A DNA stretch of 64,000 bases from Campylobacter gastrosuis. Its GTDB lineage: Bacteria > Campylobacterota > Campylobacteria > Campylobacterales > Campylobacteraceae. The notes beneath the pieces were generated by a model. It ran no database searches. It was not told where the DNA came from and saw nothing but the letters and a program-made list of their open reading frames with translations. Numbering within the stretch: position 1 is the first letter of the stretch; every line of letters begins with the position of its first letter. The stretch covers positions 106,098 to 170,097 of the forward strand of contig NZ_JANURM010000004.1 in the NCBI RefSeq assembly GCF_030249845.1. Direction: 5' to 3'. Below, piece by piece: positions 8,927-19,132 of the stretch. Both the position numbers and the translations under genes were made by a program.

Positions 8927-10305
8927 AAAAGCTATTTTTAACCACCCAAAATTTAGATGAAAAAGCGGTAAAAAATTTAGGGCTAACCCACGAGCTTTTA
9001 ATGGAAAACGCCGCTACAAATTTAGCAAATTTCGTGCGTAAAAAGCACAAAAAGGGTGCAAAAATTTTAGGCGTTTGTGGCAGTGGTAACAACGGCGCTG
9101 ATGTGATAGCAGCCATTAGAATGTTAAAGGGCGATTATAAAGCAAGGCTGTTTTTAACGGCGGATAGTTTAAAACCACTTGCCAATTACCAGCTTAAAAT
9201 CGCAAAAAATTTAGGCGTAAAAATCACTAAGAAAATCTCAAAAGCCGATTGCGTGATTGACGGCATTTTTGGCTCAGGGCTAAATAGAAAAATAGAACCA
9301 AAATATCAAAAAATCATCAAAAAGCTAAATCGCCTAAACGCCCACAAAATCGCTTGTGACGTGCCTAGTGGATTAAGCCAAAACGGCGAAATTTTAGGTG
9401 CTTGCTTTAAGGCTGATGATACGATTTGTATGGGCGGATTAAAGCTTGGGTGCTTTTCAGATGTGGCAAAGGACTTTGTTGGGCGAGTTAGAGTGGCAAA
9501 TCTTGGCGTGAGTGCGAAAAAATTTCAGGGTAAAACAGGTAGCTTTTTGCTTACAAAAAGTGATTTAAAACTGCCATTTCGTAACAAAAACTGCGTAAAT
9601 AAGGGCGATTTTGGACACGCTTTTATCATTGGTGGCGCGATGAGTGGAGCCGGGCATATTGCTGCCATTTCGGCTTTAAAAATGGGTGCTGGGCTAGTTA
9701 GCATAATTGGCAAAAGCCATAAAAATGAGATTATGAGCAGCGATAAGATTAGCCCTAAAATGAACGCTGGTGCCGTTGGTATGGGGCTTAGCGATGATGA
9801 TATTGCTGGGCTTAGTTTTGAAATTTTAAGCCAAAAACGCCTTGTCATTGACGCTTCGCTTTGTAAAAATGAGCTTGTGGCTAAGCTTTTGGGGCTTAAA
9901 AATAGCATTATTACACCTCATCCAAGTGAGTTTTGCGCGCTTTTAAAAACGGCAAAAATCGCTGATATTAGCGTATCCGAGCTTCAAAAAAATCGCTTTT
10001 TTTACGCTAGGCAGTGGAGTTTGAAATTTAAGGGCGTTTTGGTGCTAAAAGGCGCAAACACGATAATTGCCAAAAAGGGTAAAATTTACATTATGCCCTT
10101 TGGTTCGCCCTGCCTTGCAAAGGGTGGCAGTGGGGACGTGCTTTCTGGGCTTTGCGTGTCGCTTTTAGCGCAGGGCTATAAGCCATTAAAAGCGGCGATT
10201 ACAGCTACCCTAGCTCACGCACTAGCCGTTAAAAAGCACAAAAATAGTTACGCAATAACGCCAAAAGATATCATAAAAGGGGTAGAATGTTTAGCAAAAA
10301 GATAG
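8923..10305 (+). CDS. nnrD: Bifunctional NAD(P)H-hydrate epimerase/dehydratase
   Basis: 460 residues joining both repair activities. The N-terminal epimerase (about 1-210) has GVCGSGNNGADVI and CVIDGIFGSGLNR. The C-terminal ADP-dependent dehydratase (about 220-460) has GDFGHAFIIGG, ITPHPSEF and GGSGDVLSGLC, the last being the nucleotide-binding signature of the ribokinase-like fold. The enzyme repairs damaged NADH hydrates. It starts at GTG 8923, overlapping the stop of the ComM-like gene as GTGA. The sequence is very lysine-rich but the motifs look intact. Confidence 0.95.
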   Translation: MKKLFLTTQNLDEKAVKNLGLTHELLMENAATNLANFVRKKHKKGAKILGVCGSGNNGADVIAAIRMLKGDYKARLFLTADSLKPLANYQLKIAKNLGVKITKKISKADCVIDGIFGSGLNRKIEPKYQKIIKKLNRLNAHKIACDVPSGLSQNGEILGACFKADDTICMGGLKLGCFSDVAKDFVGRVRVANLGVSAKKFQGKTGSFLLTKSDLKLPFRNKNCVNKGDFGHAFIIGGAMSGAGHIAAISALKMGAGLVSIIGKSHKNEIMSSDKISPKMNAGAVGMGLSDDDIAGLSFEILSQKRLVIDASLCKNELVAKLLGLKNSIITPHPSEFCALLKTAKIADISVSELQKNRFFYARQWSLKFKGVLVLKGANTIIAKKGKIYIMPFGSPCLAKGGSGDVLSGLCVSLLAQGYKPLKAAITATLAHALAVKKHKNSYAITPKDIIKGVECLAKR

Positions 10306-10865
10306 CAGTTTTATTTAGTGGGAGTGGCTCAAATTTAGAGGCGATTTTATCAAAAATTCACGGCAAAATTTTTAACGGCGTAAAGCTTGAAGTAGCTGTT
10401 ACGATTTGTAACAAATCAGGTGTTTATGGCATAGAAAGAGCCAAAAAATACGGACTTGAAACGATTATTATTGAAAATAAAAATTTCGCTACAAGAGAGG
10501 AATTTGACACGGCTTTGGTTAATAAGATTAAAAAACACGGCGTTGATTTGGTAGTTTTGGCTGGATTTATGCGGATTTTAACACCAGTTTTTACCTCACA
10601 AATTCGTGCCATAAACCTTCACCCCTCGCTTTTGCCACTATTTAAAGGCGCTCACGCCATAAAAGAGAGCTTTGAGAGCGATATGAAGGTCGGCGGAGTT
10701 TCGGTTCACTGGGTGAGCGAGGAGCTTGACGGCGGTAAAATCATCGCCCAAAGGGCCTTTGAGCGTGAGAAAGATATGAGTTTAGAAGCGTGGGAGGCTA
10801 AAATTCACGCCATAGAGCACGAAATTTTACCTGAAACGATAGTTGAAATTTTAACGAATAATTGA
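10287..10865 (+). CDS. purN: Phosphoribosylglycinamide formyltransferase
   Basis: 192 residues. PurN transfers formyl from 10-formyltetrahydrofolate to GAR in purine synthesis. The N-terminal VLFSGSGSNLEAIL binds the phosphoribosyl moiety, FMRILTPVF and INLHPSLLPLFKGAHAI (His near 111) form the folate and catalytic region, and SEELDGGKIIAQ carries the catalytic Asp near 147. It starts at ATG 10287 inside the end of nnrD, with AAAAGGGG as ribosome binding site. Confidence 0.97.
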   Translation: MFSKKIAVLFSGSGSNLEAILSKIHGKIFNGVKLEVAVTICNKSGVYGIERAKKYGLETIIIENKNFATREEFDTALVNKIKKHGVDLVVLAGFMRILTPVFTSQIRAINLHPSLLPLFKGAHAIKESFESDMKVGGVSVHWVSEELDGGKIIAQRAFEREKDMSLEAWEAKIHAIEHEILPETIVEILTNN

Positions 10866-12019
10866 TGAAAAAAAGCGTAATAGCAATTAGAACAAACCGC
10901 TGGGGTACCGATGAGGAGCGTATTTACACTCATCTTTTAAAGGTGTTTAATAAAGATGAAATTTTTGCCGTTATTGATGAGTTAAAGGGCGTTGTAAAAA
11001 CGCCAAAATATATCCAAAAAATCAGCCTAAATGGCGAATTTTTAGCTCAAAACAACCTGCTTGACTACAAGCACCCAAGAAGCGTTGCTTGGCTTTGTGG
11101 CGACTATTTTTATTACGCTTTAAGCAAAAATGTCAATGCCGATTTTTATTATTTAATTGAGCCAGATGTCTTTATAAATTTTGACGATTTAAAGGGCTTT
11201 TTTGATACTCTAAATCAAAGAGATGATGACGCTCTTTTAGCAAACATCCACGAAACAAGAACAAATTCTGAGTGGTATGAGCCGATGAGATTGCTCTCGC
11301 CAAAGCCCTATGGTTGCCTATTTTCTTTTACTGGTCTTAGCCACAAGGCTATTGAGATTTGCCTAGATGAGCGTCAAAAAATCAGTGAAATTTACATATC
11401 TAAACAGGCATTTAGCCCAGAAAAAAATCCGCTTGGGCTTATTTTTGTAAATGATGAAACCTTAGTTACCACCACGCTTTATAAATTTGGCTTAAAGGTT
11501 GGTAATTTAAAGGAGATTTTTAGGGGTGCTTTTGACTATTATGGATTTAGGCAGTGGGTTTGTATGCCACTTACGTCGGAGCTACCAAAAGAGCAGGTAA
11601 TGCACCCAGTTAGGAATTTAGACCGACTTGCTAATAGATTAATGGATAGCTTTAAAAAGATGCTAAATAGCGATGAAGCCCTAAAAAACAGCATAATAGA
11701 TGAGCAAAGTGCCACGCATTTTGCCTCCATTTTTGCAGCCAAAGCGACCAGTGAGATTAGGGATAGAGTGATAAAATTCGCTCAAATTCGCACGACCTTA
11801 TCTGGCTTGAAGTCGCTTATTATGCCACTTTTAAACGAAAGCGGGATTAACTACACCCTTTGGTTTTACGAACAAGAAATTTTAGTGCTTGATATAAAGC
11901 ATAATAACAGCGTTTTAACGATAGATTTTGAGCTAAAAAATGGGCTTTTTAGGGGCATTGCCTTTGTAAGAGAGGGCGAGGGCAGGGCGTGGCTTGATAG
12001 CTTTAAAAGCAAACTATAA
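10865..12019 (+). CDS. Putative glycosyltransferase-like protein, probably 3'-frameshifted
   Basis: 384 residues from ATG 10865, which overlaps the purN stop as TGATG; a TTG three bases earlier is a possible alternative. No signal peptide or membrane helix is seen. FYYLIEPDVFINFDDL near residues 95-110 recalls the metal/nucleotide-sugar region of GT-A glycosyltransferases, but this is a weak resemblance. The frame ends in SFKSKL. Skipping one base of the AAAA run at 12004-12007 would continue as ANYKDARQNGHKLELF, then RTNGDFGSKIVEAVGINLRY, to a stop at 12123-12125. The true C-terminus is therefore probably about 35 residues longer, and the copy here is truncated by an insertion or a sequencing error. 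Confidence 0.55.
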   Translation: MKKSVIAIRTNRWGTDEERIYTHLLKVFNKDEIFAVIDELKGVVKTPKYIQKISLNGEFLAQNNLLDYKHPRSVAWLCGDYFYYALSKNVNADFYYLIEPDVFINFDDLKGFFDTLNQRDDDALLANIHETRTNSEWYEPMRLLSPKPYGCLFSFTGLSHKAIEICLDERQKISEIYISKQAFSPEKNPLGLIFVNDETLVTTTLYKFGLKVGNLKEIFRGAFDYYGFRQWVCMPLTSELPKEQVMHPVRNLDRLANRLMDSFKKMLNSDEALKNSIIDEQSATHFASIFAAKATSEIRDRVIKFAQIRTTLSGLKSLIMPLLNESGINYTLWFYEQEILVLDIKHNNSVLTIDFELKNGLFRGIAFVREGEGRAWLDSFKSKL

Positions 12020-12125
12020 AGATGCAAGGCAAAACGGACATAAGTTGGAGCTTTTTAGGACAAATGGCGATTTTGGCTCAAAAATCGTTGAGGCTGTTGG
12101 CATAAATTTACGTTATTTTGTTTAA
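12004..12125 (+). pseudogene. Out-of-frame 3' tail of the preceding gene
   Basis: In the +1-shifted frame this stretch encodes about 40 residues (KDARQNGHKLELFR, then GDFGSKIVEAVGINL) before TAA. The composition and codon use match coding DNA of this window, and it has no start codon or ribosome binding site of its own. It joins naturally to the preceding protein if one A is removed at 12004-12007. Confidence 0.5.
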
Positions 12126-12154
12126 AAATTTTAAAAATATTTATCATTTAAAGC

Positions 12155-12160
12155 TAAAAT
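12155..12160 (+). promoter_or_regulatory. Candidate -10 box for the MBL-fold gene
   Basis: TAAAAT preceded by GC lies 26 bases before the ATG at 12186, downstream of an AT-rich stretch. This suggests that the MBL-fold gene has its own promoter after the broken end of the upstream gene. Confidence 0.35.
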
Positions 12161-12185
12161 TGGCAAAAATTTTAAAGGATAAAAA

Positions 12186-13019
12186 ATGAGAAAATTTACA
12201 CTTACAAAGCCAAACAGCAAACTTGCAATTTATGGCTTTAATCCCGGCGAGAGCGGACTTTTTGCCGTTAGCTCAACGATAATTGAAGGGCAAAATGAGA
12301 TTATGCTAGTTGATGCCCAGTTTCAAAAAAGCGACGCAGAATTTTTGATAGAATATATCAAAAATACCGGCAAAAAGCTAAAATATATCTACATTAGCCA
12401 CTTTGACCCGGACTTTTACTTTGGACTTGGCGAGATTGCTAGTGTGTTTGCTGACGCTAAAATCGTAGCTCGCCCTAGCACGATTAGCGGTATTAAGCGA
12501 AATTTGATTGGCAAAATGGAGTATTGGTTGCCGATTTTAAAGGAGCGAAACAACGCACCTAGATTTTTTATGCTCCCAGAGCCATTTTTAGATGAATTTT
12601 TTAAGATTGATGATGAAAAAATTTTGATAAAGGGCATTAAAAGAAACGAAGCAAAAACCTATCTTTTTTATCAAGAACAGGGCGTTTTATTCGGCGGTGC
12701 GTGGGTTTTTGGTGGCATTCATCTTTGGACTGCAAGCACCCCAACAAAACAGAGCAGGGCTGAGTGGATAGAAATTCTAAACGATATGATAGAGTTAAAG
12801 CCAAGCGTGGTCTTGCCAGCGCACTTTTTAGGGGAGCTAGATAGCGGTGTTTTGGAGTTTAATAAAGAGTATTTAAACACGCTTGAAAAGCAAATTTCGT
12901 TATCAAAAACAAGTGCCGAGCTAGAAGCAAAAATGCGTGAAATTTACCCAAATTTAAAGGGCGATAGCTATTTAGAGATCGGCTCAAAGGTCGTTACTGG
13001 CGAGATTGAGTGGCTTTGA
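12186..13019 (+). CDS. Metallo-beta-lactamase-fold protein with altered metal site
   Basis: 277 residues, ATG with AAAGGATAAAAA upstream. The fold is indicated by the N-terminal strands, MLVDAQF near residue 42, SHFDPDFYFGLGE near 69-81, GGAWVFGG near 170 and PAHFLGELDSG near 211. The family motif HxHxDH is here H-F-D-P-D-F, so the second and last His are replaced. The Asp expected in the GGAW region is not evident. Metal binding is probably lost or reduced. Function is unknown. The next gene starts at its stop codon (TGATG), so the two are likely co-translated. Confidence 0.7.
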   Translation: MRKFTLTKPNSKLAIYGFNPGESGLFAVSSTIIEGQNEIMLVDAQFQKSDAEFLIEYIKNTGKKLKYIYISHFDPDFYFGLGEIASVFADAKIVARPSTISGIKRNLIGKMEYWLPILKERNNAPRFFMLPEPFLDEFFKIDDEKILIKGIKRNEAKTYLFYQEQGVLFGGAWVFGGIHLWTASTPTKQSRAEWIEILNDMIELKPSVVLPAHFLGELDSGVLEFNKEYLNTLEKQISLSKTSAELEAKMREIYPNLKGDSYLEIGSKVVTGEIEWL

Positions 13020-13492
13020 TGAAGCTAATTTTGGCATCAAATGAGTTTTTGGGCGACTATATTTTAAACGCCGAGCTTTGCAAGGTCGCAAATATCTCAT
13101 CAAATGCCTATCTCTTTTGGCGTGGCGTGATTTCGGCTAGGACGCAAAATTCACGCACGATTTTTTTACACAAAAAGAGTCTGCCAAAAAAATATGAGCC
13201 ATTTTTACCGCAATTAACGCCACTAGATGGACTTGTTTTAAGTAGCTCATTTTGCCTATTTACCGGGCTTTCAAGCTCTCATCTTACTCGCTCAAATGGC
13301 TCAAAATTTTATGATTTAGTTAAAATCACCGAAATTTGCGGTGTGAAATTTGTAAATTTAAAGAAATTTTATGATGATTTGGGTTTGAAATATGACCTGC
13401 AAATTTACATTGAAAAGTGCAAATTTTTCTCGCCAACGCCCTTTGAGAAGCGTATCAGGCTGACTGATACGCTATGTTTGGGCTATTATTAG
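13019..13492 (+). CDS. Hypothetical protein
   Basis: 157 residues from ATG 13019, overlapping the preceding stop by one base. I recognise no domain. The protein is soluble, with a hydrophobic middle (LDGLVLSSSFCLFTGL) and several Cys residues. It is coupled to the MBL-fold gene, so a shared process is possible. Its end overlaps by four bases the end of the convergent nitroreductase pseudogene. Confidence 0.65.
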   Translation: MKLILASNEFLGDYILNAELCKVANISSNAYLFWRGVISARTQNSRTIFLHKKSLPKKYEPFLPQLTPLDGLVLSSSFCLFTGLSSSHLTRSNGSKFYDLVKITEICGVKFVNLKKFYDDLGLKYDLQIYIEKCKFFSPTPFEKRIRLTDTLCLGYY

Positions 13493-14121
13493 TTTATAAA
13501 TTTAACGATATCGCCAAGGTTTCTGCGGTATTTTGGTGGCTGTTCGTTTAGGCGGTAGCCAAATGGCACCATTAGCGAGAGCCTTTGTTTTTTGGTGTCA
13601 ATGCCTAAAATTTCTTCAACCGCCTCACGCTCAAATCCAGCTATCGCACAGCTATCAATGCCCTTAAATGCGGCTGCGTTCATCATATTTAGGGCTAAAA
13701 ACATACATTGAGAATTTGCCTATTCAAAGACTAATTTATCATCGTCGTTAAAGCTTTGTTTTAAGAAATTTTTATAAAAAGCGACCCTTTTTGCCTTCTC
13801 TTCTTCGTTTTTATCAGGGCGTCTAGTAATCATCGCTTCAATGTAAGGAGCGTCGGTTTTTAAGTCCGCAACTTTTGCTAAAATCACGACTAAATGCGAA
13901 CAAGTCGTCATTTGTGGCTGATTCCAGCTTTTTTCGCGGATTTTTTGTCTAAGTGCCTCGTTTTGCACGACTAAAATATCCCATTGTTCAAGCCCCATTG
14001 AGCTAGGGCTTAGTCTGCCCGCCTCTAAAATGTAGTTAAAATCGTCATCGCTTATCTTTTTTGACTCATCAAAAATTTTGCAAGCGTGGCGAAAATTTAA
14101 GATCTCTAAATAATCTTTCAT
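13489..14121 (-). pseudogene. Nitroreductase family protein with in-frame TAG
   Basis: Reading from ATG 14121 gives 133 residues of an NfsB-like FMN nitroreductase (NFRHACKIFDESKKISDDDF, AGRLSPSSMGLEQWDIL). It ends at TAG at 13722-13720. The same frame continues without any shift: ANSQCMFLALNMMNAAAFKG, then IDSCAIAGFEREAVEEILGI and VPFGYRLNEQP, to a stop at 13489. The full length would be about 210 residues, normal for the family. The TAG follows VFE and precedes ANSQC, where a Trp codon TGG would be one base away. A single nonsense mutation is therefore the simplest reading. An internal ATG at 13704 could yield only the C-terminal third. Confidence 0.85.
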
Positions 14122-14132
14122 CGTTTATCCTT

Positions 14133-14927
14133 TCAAAGTTTTTTTGCAATTTCGCTGAAATTTAAAATTTTTCTAGCCGATAAAATCTCTTTTTTATTAA
14201 TATCGGCTATCATCATCTCTTCGCTGTCATTTAGCCTTTGAGTGATCTCGCCAAATGGCGTTATTACCATACTATCGCCGTAAAATTCCCAAACTTCATC
14301 GCTGTTTTTTCGTTTGTAATTACCGATACGATTTGCCCTTAAAATGTAAAAATTATTAATAAAAGCTCTCATTTTTAAAAGCTCTGCCCAACGCTCTTTG
14401 CTACCAAAAGTGCAAGCACTTGGCACGAGCAGGGCGTCAATGCCTTTTTTTTGCATAAAGCTAAAACTAGCGTCAAAATGCGTTTCAAAGCCAAACATAA
14501 CGCCAAATTTTAGCCCTTCGTGCTTAAATGTGAGAAAATTTAACTCGCCCATTTTGTTTGCAAAGAATTTTCTCTCAGACCAGTGAGGGTAGGAGATTAG
14601 GATTTGTTGTTCGTAAAATTTACCGCCGCTGCTTGAAATTTTGGCGATGACCTTTAAAATTTCATTGCCACGCACCAAAATTAGGGGCGAAATTATGGTT
14701 AAATCATATTTTTTTGCTAGGTTTAAAAGCGAGTTTTTTTTCTCATCGCTCTGCTTTTTTATCATACTTTTTGGCATTATTTCAAGCTCTTTAAAGAAGC
14801 TATTTAGCACGTATTCACCAAGCAAGACAAGATTTGCACCGCTATTTTTGCAGGTTTTTAGGTAGTAATCAAGCCTAGCCTCGCTTAATGAGAGCGTGGG
14901 GAGCTGTAAAATCGCAACCTTACTCAT
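14133..14927 (-). CDS. Carbon-nitrogen hydrolase (nitrilase family)
   Basis: 264 residues. The catalytic triad is visible: Glu in LLGEYVLNS near 37, Lys in SERKFFANK near 118, and Cys in VPSACTFGS near 171. It is an amidase-like cytoplasmic enzyme; the substrate cannot be read from sequence. The start overlaps the end of xseB by eight bases. In C. jejuni, as I recall, a homologue lies near guaB, consistent with conserved order. Confidence 0.9.
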   Translation of the reverse strand: MSKVAILQLPTLSLSEARLDYYLKTCKNSGANLVLLGEYVLNSFFKELEIMPKSMIKKQSDEKKNSLLNLAKKYDLTIISPLILVRGNEILKVIAKISSSGGKFYEQQILISYPHWSERKFFANKMGELNFLTFKHEGLKFGVMFGFETHFDASFSFMQKKGIDALLVPSACTFGSKERWAELLKMRAFINNFYILRANRIGNYKRKNSDEVWEFYGDSMVITPFGEITQRLNDSEEMMIADINKKEILSARKILNFSEIAKKL

Positions 14928-15099
14928 CTACGCTCACAACTTCTAGCTTAGCTTTTTCTAAAATTTCTCTTGCCTCTTCAATTAAAACCTGCCCCTGTTT
15001 GTGAAGTGCTATGCTTTGTGCTAGGGTCAGCTCATCTTTGTTTAGATTTGCTAAAATCTCTTCTGCTTTTTTTATCTTTTCTTCAAAATTTTCACTCAT
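14920..15099 (-). CDS. xseB: Exodeoxyribonuclease VII small subunit
   Basis: 59 residues from ATG 15099, overlapping the metX stop in ATGAGTGA. An upstream in-frame start at 15183 would lie inside metX and add an unrelated 28-residue extension. The sequence FEEKIKKAEEILANLNKDEL and LEEA-like repeats with LAQSIALHKQGQVLIEEARE is the typical short helical hairpin of XseB, which binds the large subunit XseA. xseA is not in the window. Confidence 0.88.
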   Translation of the reverse strand: MSENFEEKIKKAEEILANLNKDELTLAQSIALHKQGQVLIEEAREILEKAKLEVVSVDE

Positions 15100-16203
15100 T
15101 TTTACCCTCCAAAATTTCTCGGACATAATTTTCAAATTTATCAACTTCAACCAAAAATGCGTCGTGTCCGTAGTCGCTATCAATTAAAATATACTCGCAT
15201 TTTGCCTTGCCGATTTGCTTTAAATTCTTGCCAATCTCGCTCATACAGCTTGGCGGGAAGAGGATATCGCCACTAAATGCGATTAGCGTGATATCTGAAA
15301 CTATGGGCGTTAGTGCATCTTTTAGGCTATCATAATGGCGTGTGCAGTCAAAGATATTCATCATTTTTGTGATGTAAAGATAGCTTAATGGGTCAAAGCG
15401 TTTTGGGAAATTATAGCCATTATACTCCATATAAGTATCCACGCTAAATCTGCCAAAAAGCTCGTAAAGTCCGTCTGTGGCGACATAATTTCTGCCAAAT
15501 TTTGCGTCCATTGAATCTGGGCTTAAAAAGCTAATATGCCCAGCCATTCGCCCATAGGCTAAGCCCTTTAAGCCGTTTTGGCGGATAAAATTTGCGTCAT
15601 ATTCGCCGTTTTTAAACTCTGGGTCGTTTATAATCGCTTCGGTTGCGATTTTATTAAACGCTATCGCCCAAGGCTTGGTCTGATAGGTGCTTGCCATTAT
15701 TATGGTGTGCGTGGCAAATTTTGGGAATTCAATCGCAAAACATAGCGCTTGCATACCGCCTAAACTACCGCCAATAACGGCGTGAGCGTGATAAATACCA
15801 AGCTTAGCAAACAGCCTAATTTGGGCTTTTACCACGTCGCTAATCGTTAGAACTGGGAATTTTAGCCTGTATTCACGCTTTGTGTCTGGATTTATGCTTA
15901 AAGGCGAGGTTGAGCCGTGTGGCGAGCCAAGAATACTAACGCAAATGACAAAAAATTTATCCGTATCCACCGCTTTAGCGCTACCGATAAGTGCGTCCCA
16001 CCAACCTTTTTTATCATCGTTTTGATACTGCCCAGCGGCGTGGTGTGAGCCAGTTAGGGCGTGGCAGATGACGATGACGTTTGATTTATCAGCGTTTAAA
16101 ACGCCGTAAGTTTCATAGACTAGCTCGTAGCTACTTAAAATTCGCCCACTCTCTAAGTAGAGTGGCTCATCAAATTTAGCACGGCTAGTCTTTAAATTTA
16201 GCA

Positions 16204-16204
<1 letters not shown>
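15092..16204 (-). CDS. metX: Homoserine O-acetyltransferase
   Basis: 370 residues. MetX acylates homoserine at the start of methionine synthesis. It is an alpha/beta hydrolase: nucleophile elbow GGSLGGMQAL (Ser near 146), VICHALTGSHHAAGQY near 45-60, and SDYGHDAFLVE with the catalytic His near 347. The start ATG shares one base with the guaB stop (TAATG), and the end overlaps xseB. Its insertion between guaB and xseB differs from the order I recall in C. jejuni. Confidence 0.95.
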
Positions 16205-19012
<2,808 letters not shown>

Positions 19013-19016
<4 letters not shown>

Positions 19017-19132
19017 TTCTTATCCTTAAATTTATTAACTAATAAAATTCCAACAGCCGTGAAAGCTAAAATCACGACTATCGTGCCGATTATCACGCTA
19101 AATGGGGCTGGCTGGTTAAGACTAGCAAACAC
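19013..19132 (-). CDS. 39-residue single-helix membrane peptide between ileS and gatA
   Basis: GTG at 19132 begins a 39-codon frame that ends in TGA at 19015-19013. It overlaps the ileS stop by 11 bases and the gatA start by 4. The peptide begins [14 protein letters not shown], has one hydrophobic helix (about residues 12-32) and ends with basic KFKDKK. Both the tight overlaps and the helix argue for a real gene. From memory, C. jejuni has a small membrane protein gene at this same place. Function is unknown. Confidence 0.65.

Noticed and set aside
11998..12010. Programmed -1 ribosomal frameshift at TTTAAAAG
   Set aside because: The heptamer is not in the register needed for -1 slippage, and joining the frames needs a +1 shift; a one-base insertion is simpler.
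12022..12102. Short plus-strand frame starting ATG 12022 (about 26 codons)
   Set aside because: No ribosome binding site, and the DNA is better explained as the shifted 3' tail of the upstream gene.
13720..13722. TAG read as an amino acid in the nitroreductase
   Set aside because: No other gene in the window uses internal TAG and nothing suggests amber recoding in this genus; a nonsense mutation of TGG is simpler.
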